Positions 1 to 6,042 of a DNA stretch of 9,730 nt are shown piece by piece (position 1 is the first letter of the stretch; every line of letters starts with the position of its first letter). The stretch spans positions 1-9,730 of the forward strand of contig JAEYVW010000457.1 in assembly GCA_023429365.1 (NCBI GenBank), given 5' to 3'. Both the position numbers and the translations under genes were made by a program. Below the pieces are notes generated by a model. It was not told the DNA's origin. It was given only the letters and a program-made list of their open reading frames with translations, and did no database searches. Source of the DNA: Bacteroidota bacterium. GTDB taxonomy: Bacteria > Bacteroidota > Bacteroidia > Chitinophagales > Chitinophagaceae.

Positions 1-124
1 GACGGGTCCTGCCATCCGCAACGATAAAGAGACGATCCAGAAACATCTCGAGATCCTGGAAACCCATCCACATTTGCAAAAGGTGTACAGGTTTCTTACC
101 GAAAGTATTGAACAAACAAAGTGA
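1..124 (+). CDS. DUF2520-family protein, C-terminal end (5' truncated by window)
   Basis: Only the last 40 residues are visible; codons begin at base 2 and the stop is TGA at 122-124. The visible residues start TGPAIRNDKETIQKHLEIL and continue with a YRFLTESIEQ tail. This matches my memory of the end of DUF2520 proteins, which carry an N-terminal Rossmann NAD(P)-binding domain followed by DUF2520, with a conserved 'GPxxRxD...H' segment. The family is loosely described as oxidoreductase-like and its substrate is not known. The next gene starts about 34 bp downstream on the same strand, so co-transcription is likely. The family assignment rests on this short tail only, and the catalytic part lies outside the window. 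Confidence 0.7.
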   Translation, partial: TGPAIRNDKETIQKHLEILETHPHLQKVYRFLTESIEQTK

Positions 125-158
125 AGGAATACATTTGCTGTTCCTAAACCGGCAGCAG

Positions 159-671
159 ATGGATCAATTTAAAAATATCAACACATTTATTTTTGATATT
201 GACGGCGTACTTACCGATGGTACTGTATTGGTTTTAGAAAATGGCCTGCAGGCGAGGCGGATGAATATAAAAGATGGTTATGCCCTTCAGCTCGCGGTAA
301 AAAAAGGATACCGGGTAATCGCCGTTTCAGGTGCTGCCGCTTCGCCCGTGGTGGATCGGTTGAATAAACTAGGAATTACTGAGGTTCATATGGGAGTGGA
401 AGATAAGAAAGCGCTTGTCACGCAGTTTATTTCGGCAAATAAACTAGACGCATACAGGGTATTGTATATGGGCGATGATATACCCGATCTCGAAGTCATG
501 TCGGCGGTAGGTTTGCCAGCCTGTCCCGCCGACGCGGTACCCGAGATAATTGCGATAGCAAAATACGTGTCAGGGTATAATGGTGGCCTGGGTTGCGTAC
601 GGGATGTGATAGAGAAAGTGTTGAAGCAAAATAATCACTGGCAACACAGCACACATGTAACATCGCGCTAG
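159..671 (+). CDS. KdsC-like HAD phosphatase (3-deoxy-D-manno-octulosonate 8-phosphate phosphatase family)
   Basis: A 170-aa capless HAD hydrolase of the KdsC type, which removes phosphate from KDO-8-phosphate in the cytoplasm during lipopolysaccharide inner-core synthesis. HAD motif I is DIDGVLTDG with Asp13 and Asp15; motif II is Ser57 in AVSGAAAS; motif III is the Lys pair 83-84 in GVEDKK; motif IV is GDDIPDLEVM (residues 105-114). The C-terminal GGLGCVRDVIE is typical of KdsC. ATG 159 is chosen because the protein then begins MDQFKNINTFIFDID, as in the family. The longer frame from TTG 108 would overlap the upstream gene and adds 17 unconserved residues. The classic 'TGR.S' of motif II is replaced by SGAAAS, so the exact substrate is less certain than the fold. 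It sits in a probable operon with the UbiA and Maf genes. Confidence 0.85.
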   Translation: MDQFKNINTFIFDIDGVLTDGTVLVLENGLQARRMNIKDGYALQLAVKKGYRVIAVSGAAASPVVDRLNKLGITEVHMGVEDKKALVTQFISANKLDAYRVLYMGDDIPDLEVMSAVGLPACPADAVPEIIAIAKYVSGYNGGLGCVRDVIEKVLKQNNHWQHSTHVTSR

Positions 672-727
672 CAGCAGGTAGGCATCCGGTAAATTATTCT
701 TATTGTAACTTTCCAAAAAAACAGTAA

Positions 728-1660
728 ATGAGATTGATCGCAGCATTCCTGAAAATGATACGCCTGCCCAATCTCGTATTCATTGCGTTGACACAGGTAT
801 TGTTCCAGGTGTGTATTTTCTATCCACTTTACGAGAATAACATACCTGCCGATGATACATGGAACTTTATTCTTTTACTCGTTGCATCCGTTTTAATTGC
901 AGGAGCCGGCTATATCATCAACGATTACTTCGATATTAATATCGATGAAGTTAATAAACCTGAAAAAATGGTGGTTGACAAAGTCATCAATCGCCGTTGG
1001 GCCATTGCCTGGCACCTGATCTTAAGTGCCTTCGGAGTATTGTTGACCGCGCTGGCATTGCCTGTCAGGGAAAAATGGTACCTGGTGTTGGCGAACATTT
1101 TTTGCGTATTCCTATTGTGGTTTTATTCCACCACCTTCAAAAGAAAACTGCTGATCGGGAATATAGCGATCTCGCTACTGACCGCCTGGACCATATTGTT
1201 GATCTTCCTGTCCAAGGTTTCTTTCACAGACGCCTTTGCTGCCGCGCATCCCGGCCAGCCAAAGTTCTTCCGGTTTGCTTTCCTGTATGCAGGTTTTGCT
1301 TTTATCATTTCACTGATCAGGGAAGCGGTAAAAGATGTAGAGGACATGCCTGGCGACGAACGCTATGGGTGTAGAACGATGCCGATCGTTTGGGGAGTGA
1401 ACGCGGCCAAGGTTTATATCGCGGTCTGGCTGATCATCCTGATCTCTATTCTTATCGTGATCCAGGTATATATTTTACAATTTCAGTGGTGGTGGGCTGT
1501 GGTATATTGTGTGCTGCTGATCATACTTCCTTTGTTATATATTTTTCGCAAACTATTCAAGGCTGTTACCGTGCAGGATTATCACCAACTCAGTACACTG
1601 CTTAAGCTGACCATGCTCACCGGTATAGTTTCTATGACCTTTTTTTATTTTTATCTATGA
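728..1660 (+). CDS. UbiA-family prenyltransferase (annotated in relatives as geranylgeranylglycerol-phosphate geranylgeranyltransferase)
   Basis: A 310-aa polytopic membrane protein with about eight to nine hydrophobic segments. UbiA enzymes transfer a polyprenyl chain from its diphosphate to an acceptor within the membrane. The first Asp-rich motif is NDYFDINID (residues 65-73) and the second is DVEDMPGD (203-210), preceded by REAVK and followed by RYGCRTMPI; these are the Mg-diphosphate binding motifs. Relatives in Bacteroidota are often labelled as the archaeal-type ether-lipid enzyme, but menaquinone or other prenylated products are equally possible from sequence alone. It starts 56 bp after the KdsC-like gene and ends by overlapping the Maf start in an ATGA, so translational coupling is likely. 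A weak -7-like TAACTTTC lies at 706-713, but there is no matching -33 element. The acceptor and the physiological product are unknown. Confidence 0.85.
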   Translation: MRLIAAFLKMIRLPNLVFIALTQVLFQVCIFYPLYENNIPADDTWNFILLLVASVLIAGAGYIINDYFDINIDEVNKPEKMVVDKVINRRWAIAWHLILSAFGVLLTALALPVREKWYLVLANIFCVFLLWFYSTTFKRKLLIGNIAISLLTAWTILLIFLSKVSFTDAFAAAHPGQPKFFRFAFLYAGFAFIISLIREAVKDVEDMPGDERYGCRTMPIVWGVNAAKVYIAVWLIILISILIVIQVYILQFQWWWAVVYCVLLIILPLLYIFRKLFKAVTVQDYHQLSTLLKLTMLTGIVSMTFFYFYL

Positions 1661-2217
1661 ACAAAATTGTGCTTGCATCACAGTCACCCCGCAGGAAGCA
1701 GTTGCTGGAATGGGCAGAGATACCTTTCGAAGTATTGGTGAAAGAAACCCCTGAAACATTCCCGGAAAATCTTTCTTCCTCCGAAGCGGCGATCTATATA
1801 GCGAGGCAAAAAGCGCTGGCAGTAAAACCCGACGCAAAGGATAATACCCCGATCCTCGCCGCTGATACGATTGTTGTATTGAATGGCCGCCTGATCGGCA
1901 AGCCGACAAGCAGGGAAGAAGCGATAGAAATACTCAGCTCATTGTCGGGCCAACAACACGAGGTCATCACCGGCGTGGTTATTATTAATGGTGATAAAGA
2001 AATCGCATTCGCAGATACTACTGATGTGCAGTTTCACGAATTGGACAAAAGCCAGATTGAATTTTATGTAGACAAGTATAAACCTTATGATAAAGCAGGC
2101 GCCTATGCGATCCAGGAATGGATTGGTGTTGTAGGAATCAAATCGGTGGCAGGCGATTTTTACAACGTAATGGGTTTGCCGGTAAGCCGCGTTGTACAGG
2201 CGTTAAATCACCTTTGA
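1657..2217 (+). CDS. maf: Maf family nucleoside triphosphate pyrophosphatase (YhdE-like)
   Basis: A 186-aa cytoplasmic enzyme of the Maf/HAM1 fold that hydrolyses nucleoside triphosphates to monophosphate and pyrophosphate, thought to clear non-canonical nucleotides or arrest division. Visible motifs are the N-terminal LASQSPRRKQLL (residues 6-17), AADTIV with the catalytic-base candidate Asp70, GKP with Lys82, KAGAYAIQ (146-153) and IKSVAGDFYNVMGLP (161-175). The GAYAIQ form is that of the YhdE subgroup (dTTP/UTP preferring) rather than the YceF (m7GTP) subgroup; this is inference from the family. Length is typical. The start codon overlaps the UbiA stop by 4 bp, so it is probably translated by coupling. 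Its stop lies inside a small inverted repeat. Confidence 0.93.
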   Translation: MNKIVLASQSPRRKQLLEWAEIPFEVLVKETPETFPENLSSSEAAIYIARQKALAVKPDAKDNTPILAADTIVVLNGRLIGKPTSREEAIEILSSLSGQQHEVITGVVIINGDKEIAFADTTDVQFHELDKSQIEFYVDKYKPYDKAGAYAIQEWIGVVGIKSVAGDFYNVMGLPVSRVVQALNHL

Positions 2218-2232
2218 TTTCGGTTGAAATCA
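2215..2232 (+). repeat. 7-bp inverted repeat spanning the maf stop codon
   Basis: TGATTTC (2215-2221) and GAAATCA (2226-2232) form a perfect 7-bp stem with a GGTT loop. An upstream AAATCA (2205-2210) could pair with TGATTT instead. The T-rich tail needed for an intrinsic terminator is absent. It may be a weak 3' end structure of the operon, or chance. Confidence 0.35.
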
Positions 2233-2234
2233 CG

Positions 2235-2264
2235 TTGCTACGCTTACGGCTGCTTTGTACCTTG
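2235..2264 (+). promoter_or_regulatory. Candidate Bacteroidota promoter for the DUF2851 gene
   Basis: TTG (2235-2237), a 20-bp spacer, then TACCTTG (2258-2264) resembles the Bacteroidota -33 / -7 arrangement (TTTG, 19-21 bp, TAnnTTTG) with one base missing from the -7 word. The same arrangement, TTG-N20-TAGCTTG, is found upstream of the T9SS gene in this window. The predicted transcript would start about 10 nt before the TTG start codon. Confidence 0.45.
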
Positions 2265-2280
2265 ATCGCAAAACGCGGTC

Positions 2281-3588
2281 TTGTCAATCTCTGAAAAATT
2301 ATTGCAGTTCATCTGGCAGTTCCAATATTACAACAAGAGTGAATTGCTGACGCAAAATGGCGAGCGGCTGATTATTCAGAATCCCGGTCAGTACAACAGC
2401 AACCAGGGGCCTGATTTCAGCAACGCAAGGATTAACCTGGATTCAACCACCTGGGCAGGTACCATCGAGTTGCATCTAAAAACTTCCGACTGGAACAGGC
2501 ATAAACACCAACATGATCCTAATTACAATAATGTGATCCTTCATGTTGTGTGGGAAGATGATATGCCGCTCAATGAAAGATCACAGGAAAAGACGACAAC
2601 TGCGTCGCTACTGAATATTCCCGTGCTGGAACTAGGATCGAGAATACCGAAAATCTTATTACACCGGTACGATGACCTGATGCAATCCAACTCATTTATC
2701 CCATGTGAAAAGAGTATTCCGCTCGTAAAAGATATTGTTTGGGAAGGCTGGAAAGAAACCCTGCTGGCCACCCGCCTTATGCGAAAAGCGGCTTTGGTGG
2801 AAGAGCTCCTGTATCAGAATAATTTTCATTGGGAAGAAACCTGCTGGTGGATGATCGCACGAAATTTTGGAATGAAAGTAAATGCCGAGGCCTTTGAAGC
2901 CATCGCCCGTTCCCTGCCACTGAATTTATTGGCCAGGCATAAAGGACAGGTCCACCAGGTAGAAGCTTTGCTCCTGGGACAGGCTGGTTTGCTGGAACAG
3001 GCTTTTACTGAAAAATATCCTATAATGCTGCAACAGGAATACCGGTTCCTGCTAACAAAATACAACCTGAAACCGATTCTTATGCCCATTCACCTGCTCC
3101 GTATGCGTCCAGGCAATTTCCCCGCCATTCGCCTGGCTGAACTGGCGATCCTGATCCACCAGTCGACACATCTTTTTTCCAGGATCAAAGAAGCACGGTC
3201 TGTGACTGATATCCGCAGTTTTTTTGAGATTACTGCAAATGATTACTGGCATTACCATTATCAACTCGATGAACTCTCGGGTTTCAAAAAAAAGACGATC
3301 GGCGACTCGATGACTGACAATATCATTATTAATTCTGTAGCGCCGCTGTTGTTTGCCTATGGGACTTATCATAAAGACAACAGGTTTAAAGAAAAGGCGC
3401 TGGACTGCCTGGAGCATGTAAAACCGGAAAGGAATAGCATTACGGATGGATTCAAAGCATTGCAGGTTGAAAACAAAAATGCCCGGGATTCCCAGGCATT
3501 GATCGAGTTGCGCAACGAATTCTGTGAGAAAAAACGATGCCTGGACTGTGCCATAGGTAACGCGATCCTCAAGCATCCGGAGTCCTGA
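2281..3588 (+). CDS. DUF2851 family protein
   Basis: A 435-aa protein recognised as DUF2851, a family of unknown function that is common in Bacteroidota. The conserved N-terminal block runs from EKLLQFIWQFQYYNKSEL through NPGQYNSNQGPDFSNARI (residues 34-51), ELHLKTSDW (63-71) and a His/Asn-rich DPNYNNVILHVVWEDD (79-94). The extreme C-terminus has Cys415, Cys420 and Cys423 (CX4CX2C), which may bind a metal; this is inference. No signal peptide or membrane segment is seen. The TTG at 2281 is chosen because an in-frame stop lies at 2263-2265, no in-frame ATG precedes the conserved block, and the family begins at this point. It lies 63 bp after maf with its own promoter candidate. It ends 1 nt from the stop of the convergent T9SS gene. 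The biochemical role is unknown. Confidence 0.9.
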   Translation: MSISEKLLQFIWQFQYYNKSELLTQNGERLIIQNPGQYNSNQGPDFSNARINLDSTTWAGTIELHLKTSDWNRHKHQHDPNYNNVILHVVWEDDMPLNERSQEKTTTASLLNIPVLELGSRIPKILLHRYDDLMQSNSFIPCEKSIPLVKDIVWEGWKETLLATRLMRKAALVEELLYQNNFHWEETCWWMIARNFGMKVNAEAFEAIARSLPLNLLARHKGQVHQVEALLLGQAGLLEQAFTEKYPIMLQQEYRFLLTKYNLKPILMPIHLLRMRPGNFPAIRLAELAILIHQSTHLFSRIKEARSVTDIRSFFEITANDYWHYHYQLDELSGFKKKTIGDSMTDNIIINSVAPLLFAYGTYHKDNRFKEKALDCLEHVKPERNSITDGFKALQVENKNARDSQALIELRNEFCEKKRCLDCAIGNAILKHPES

Positions 3589-3589
3589 T

Positions 3590-4939
3590 CTACTCTTTAA
3601 AAATCGTTTTCGCCATTACATTTTTGTCGGTGCGGATATGAACGATATAAATGCCGGGTTGAATCGCACTGGTCACCGAAACGTCCACCGTTCCTGAAAG
3701 CACATTGAAGGAATAGGTGATCGGAATATTCCTCCCGGTGAAATCGGTCAGAATAACCTGGCGTATTGTGTTGGAATATTTTATTGTAAAATCATTTGTA
3801 AAAGGACTGGGATATACTGTAAATCCATCTGCACTTTCTGTAAAGAGTCGAATCGTCTTGCTATTGTAAGATGTTCCCCTGGGATCGCTATAGTTGATCA
3901 TATAATAATTGTTTCCGGGTTGTGGTTGAAAATCTGTCGAAGTGTAAAAGCCGGCCTGGGCATCGCGGACTGGTATGCTGTCGATGAGTTGAAAATCTGT
4001 ATGGCTGTTCGAACGGTAGACACGGCAGATTCCGCCCGGGGCGGGATTGCTGACTACCCATCGCAATTCGTGAAAGCCTTTCTTTGCCGAGACTTCAAAC
4101 GAACTGACAGATGTGCCCAGCACTGCTAACGCATCACATCCTGCACAATCTGTGAACACCTGCGCTGATCCCCAGTTATTGGCGGGGCATCCTCCACAGC
4201 CCGAGACAGAGGTATGTGTTCCGGAAAGACATACAAACAGGTTTGGATCACTGGTGAGCCGGTTGCTGAACTGGCTAAAAGAAAAAACATTTAAACATGA
4301 CCTGCCACTGGGCACACTGTATGTGTCGGCTACTTTATTGATCAATACTGCCATGCGGGTAAAACTTCCATCTCCAAAGCATAAAGCTCCTGCGGAAGAA
4401 TTGGGGTCGGTGATAATACCCCAGAATTCTGCTTTGCCATGATTTACGAAATATGAATAGGGATCGTTAATTACAAAGTACTGGTTGGACATTTTGAGGA
4501 TCGCCGTAGTGGACGCGTTTATCAAAACAGATGGCTTATCGGCCGTAGCACCTGGATCGAAGGACAGGTTTCGCTGAATTTCGAGAACGCCATAGTTGAA
4601 GATATAAGAATCACCGCGAAGGATGAGGCCGGCACCAATACCCGAACTTATCACAAAGCGGGCACCGGGCCTGACATATATCGAGCCGCTATTCATATAG
4701 AATTTATCAATAGTGAGATCGCCGCATACCACCAGGGTTCCACCGTCGAGCGTAAGGCTGTTCATGGTTGTTGTGGCACCATAATACCATTTAGTGGTTC
4801 CCGCAGTAAGTGTTTCATTATCTACAAGCAACGACTCGGTGCCGGAGCAGGCGGGTGGGGGAAGCGGGGTGAGGCATTGTGAAAATCCGCGGGGGAAAGA
4901 AAATGCAAATAATAGCAGGAATAGACTGGTGTTAAACAT
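3590..4939 (-). CDS. Secreted T9SS type A sorting domain protein with repetitive beta-rich N-terminal region
   Basis: A 449-aa predicted surface or extracellular protein. Residues 1-21 form a signal peptide (MFNTSLFLLLFAFSFPRGFSQ). Residues about 35-180 are short strand-turn units rich in Gly, Thr and Asn, such as LTLDGGTLVVCGDLTI and YGVLEIQRNLSF, suggesting a right-handed beta-helix-like stack (inference). A Cys cluster follows (CGGCPANN, DCAGCDAL), then a fibronectin-like segment (FHELRWVVSN through YNSKTIRL). The last 77 residues (from FTVYPSPFTNDFTIKYS to AKTIFKE) match the T9SS type A sorting domain with its PNP-like 'YPSPF' start and 'GIYIVHI' strand. Such domains are cleaved after outer-membrane translocation. 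The binding target or enzymatic activity, if any, is unknown. It lies downstream of the lytTR-type gene on the same strand, separated by 329 bp, with its own promoter candidate. Confidence 0.88.
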   Translation of the reverse strand: MFNTSLFLLLFAFSFPRGFSQCLTPLPPPACSGTESLLVDNETLTAGTTKWYYGATTTMNSLTLDGGTLVVCGDLTIDKFYMNSGSIYVRPGARFVISSGIGAGLILRGDSYIFNYGVLEIQRNLSFDPGATADKPSVLINASTTAILKMSNQYFVINDPYSYFVNHGKAEFWGIITDPNSSAGALCFGDGSFTRMAVLINKVADTYSVPSGRSCLNVFSFSQFSNRLTSDPNLFVCLSGTHTSVSGCGGCPANNWGSAQVFTDCAGCDALAVLGTSVSSFEVSAKKGFHELRWVVSNPAPGGICRVYRSNSHTDFQLIDSIPVRDAQAGFYTSTDFQPQPGNNYYMINYSDPRGTSYNSKTIRLFTESADGFTVYPSPFTNDFTIKYSNTIRQVILTDFTGRNIPITYSFNVLSGTVDVSVTSAIQPGIYIVHIRTDKNVMAKTIFKE

Positions 4940-4954
4940 AGGGTGACTTTTATC

Positions 4955-4985
4955 CCAAGCTACCCTGGATAAAATTTGTTCGCAA
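4955..4985 (-). promoter_or_regulatory. Candidate promoter of the T9SS gene
   Basis: On the minus strand TTG (4983-4985) is followed by a 20-bp spacer and TAGCTTGG (4955-4962), close to the Bacteroidota TAnnTTTG -7 word. It lies 15 bp upstream of the ATG. It has the same spacing as the DUF2851 promoter candidate. Confidence 0.45.
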
Positions 4986-5013
4986 CCAGTTTTAACTTAA
5001 TTACCAAAAACAC

Positions 5014-5046
5014 TGCATGAACTGCCGGAAAAAATGCATGAATGTC
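5014..5046 (-). promoter_or_regulatory. Possible LytTR-type operator upstream of the T9SS gene
   Basis: The minus strand reads GCAGTTCAT at 5017-5025, matching eight of nine positions of the LytTR nonamer as I recall it ([TA][AC][CA]GTTN[AG][TG]). A degenerate copy, GACATTCAT, lies exactly 21 bp away at 5038-5046. On the plus strand the pair shows as the direct repeat TGCATGAA, 5014-5021 and 5035-5042. The 10-bp string ATGAACTGCC (5017-5026) recurs exactly at 6064-6073 upstream of the lytTR-type gene. Only one of the two half-sites is strong. Confidence 0.35.
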
Positions 5047-5059
5047 ATCAATTACTCCT

Positions 5060-5080
5060 GACTAACGACTACCGACTAGC
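5060..5080 (+). repeat. Heptad repeat, left block (GACTAnC x3)
   Basis: Three successive 7-bp units, GACTAAC, GACTACC and GACTAGC. The same motif family reappears at 5201-5242 and at 5259-5271, so the two blocks bracket a 120-bp segment containing a hairpin element. From memory, strings of this kind recur in intergenic regions of Bacteroidota genomes; their function is unknown. Confidence 0.6.
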
Positions 5081-5083
5081 CCA

Positions 5084-5125
5084 GGCCTCACCCCCAATCC
5101 CCTCTCCCAAGGAGAGAAGGCTAGG
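5084..5125. repeat. C-rich / G-rich hairpin element, probably a dispersed repeat
   Basis: The plus strand reads CCTCACCCCCAATCCC (5086-5101), followed by a perfect 6-bp hairpin CTCTCC (5102-5107), CAA, GGAGAG (5111-5116). GGCCT (5084-5088) can partly pair with the AGG following. The complementary strand has the form GGGAGAGGGG..GGGGGTGAGG, which I recall as a common dispersed intergenic repeat in several bacterial groups, including Bacteroidota. Genome-wide copy number cannot be checked here. Confidence 0.5.
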
Positions 5126-5200
5126 TCCTTAACTACAAATTGTCTTAGTGTGATTTAAAAGCGTTGATTGAAAACCGGATTTGTCGCGAAATCAGTACGT

Positions 5201-5242
5201 CTACGAACTACTGACTACGAACTACTGACTACGAACTACTAA
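5201..5242 (+). repeat. Tandem repeat, 14-bp unit x3 (six heptads)
   Basis: CTACGAACTACTGA is repeated at 5201-5214, 5215-5228 and 5229-5242; the third copy has one substitution (A for G at its position 13). Each 14-mer is two related 7-mers, CTACGAA and CTACTGA. The related units GACTACC and GACTCAT follow at 5259 and run into the lytTR stop codon (5269-5271), so on the minus strand the repeats would lie in that gene's 3' untranslated region. Confidence 0.85.
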
Positions 5243-5268
5243 CTTACTTCCGAATCCCGACTACCGAC

Positions 5269-5976
5269 TCATTTCCCCAGCCATGCCTTAAAATCACTCA
5301 CCCGTTTTCGACTAACGATCACATCTTTTTCCATCGCAGGAGAAAGATAAAGTTTGAGGCGATTGCCAAAATATGAATGGATCTCTTTTACTGTCGCCAG
5401 TGAAATGATACAAGACCTATTGACACGGTAAAATGCAGCAGGGGATAAAAGATTTTCCAACTGCTCAATCCTATATTCGACAAGGTATTTTTGATTGTCG
5501 AAGGTTTTTAAAAAGATAAACCGCTCCTGTGAAAAAAAATAAGCTACCTGGCCTACCGGGATGGAGAGTAATTTTTGGCCCTGTTTCACCAAAAATCTTT
5601 CTTTGAATGGGCCGGCGGTAGTATACCTGTCGGGTTCGGCACCGCCGGGTGTCAGATGCAACAGGCGCTCTTCCGTATCCGGAATGTTGGCCAGTATCTG
5701 TTTCATGGTTTTGTACCGGAAAGCGGTAAAACGATAATCACCGGAAAGCGTAGAGATGGTCACTATCGTTTTGATATCCGAACCCGTATTTATACCGGCA
5801 ATAATATTTGTATTTGCCAGGAAAAGATCGGGAGCCCTATTATTTTTCAGCCATTCAGCTGTTGTAAGAAAATTGTCCGTGACACCCACCACCTGGATGG
5901 ACTCGTCGATCTGCAGGAACAGGTCCTTTATCTGTTGCACCCTCGATTTTTCATATTCAATTACCAAGACATTCAT
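5269..5976 (-). CDS. LytTR-family transcriptional regulator with degenerate (non-phosphorylatable) receiver domain
   Basis: A 235-aa two-domain regulator. Residues 1-110 align by eye with a CheY-type receiver, but the acidic pair is E7-Y8-E9 rather than E-D-E. The phospho-acceptor position in PDLFLANTNI is Asn55, and the Lys of the usual 'YLLKPI' is Ala96 in KQILANI. Phosphorylation is therefore not expected, and the region around 62-70 is shortened. Residues about 128-233 are a complete LytTR DNA-binding domain with FYRVNRSCIISL (182-193) and VSRKRVSDFKAWL (221-233). LytTR domains bind pairs of 9-bp direct repeats and usually activate transcription. No histidine kinase gene is visible nearby. 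The start at ATG 5974-5976 gives a normal receiver N-terminus. A promoter candidate and an array of LytTR-like nonamers lie directly upstream, suggesting autoregulation. Confidence 0.9.
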   Translation of the reverse strand: MNVLVIEYEKSRVQQIKDLFLQIDESIQVVGVTDNFLTTAEWLKNNRAPDLFLANTNIIAGINTGSDIKTIVTISTLSGDYRFTAFRYKTMKQILANIPDTEERLLHLTPGGAEPDRYTTAGPFKERFLVKQGQKLLSIPVGQVAYFFSQERFIFLKTFDNQKYLVEYRIEQLENLLSPAAFYRVNRSCIISLATVKEIHSYFGNRLKLYLSPAMEKDVIVSRKRVSDFKAWLGK

Positions 5977-6000
5977 ATCTATCCATTATCCTTCAAAATG

Positions 6001-6031
6001 CAAATTTTGGAACTAACGAAAGATTATCAAA
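6001..6031 (-). promoter_or_regulatory. Candidate promoter of the lytTR-type gene
   Basis: On the minus strand TTTG (6028-6031), a 19-bp spacer and AAAATTTG (6001-6008) match the Bacteroidota promoter except for the first T of the -7 word. The predicted leader is about 20 nt and contains AAGGA about 12-14 nt before the ATG. The LytTR-like nonamers begin 12 bp upstream of the TTTG. Confidence 0.45.
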
Positions 6032-6042
6032 AGACTATAAGC

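Larger units (their letters stand above)
4940..5268. other. Gene-free intergenic stretch between T9SS gene and lytTR-type gene
   Basis: This 329-bp stretch has no credible coding frame. It holds, in + coordinates, the T9SS gene promoter candidate (4955-4985), a TGCATGAA direct repeat 21 bp apart (5014-5021 and 5035-5042), heptad repeats (5060-5080), a C/G-skewed hairpin element (5084-5125), and a second heptad block (5201-5242) continuing to the lytTR stop codon. Between 5126 and 5200 I see nothing recognisable. Confidence 0.7.

Noticed and set aside
108..158. TTG start giving 17 extra residues on the KdsC-like protein
   Set aside because: It overlaps the upstream DUF2520 gene, and the conserved protein start matches the ATG at 159.
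2304..2325. Two GCAGTT-like words near the DUF2851 start, similar to the LytTR nonamer
   Set aside because: They are inside coding sequence (CAG TTC codons), 10 bp apart, and do not fit the 21-bp spacing.
3052..3576. 174-aa minus-strand frame opposite the DUF2851 gene
   Set aside because: It lies entirely within a well-supported gene on the other strand, and its translation shows no recognisable motif.
5201..5242. CRISPR-like array
   Set aside because: Units are contiguous 14-mers with no spacers and no cas genes nearby; this is a simple tandem repeat.
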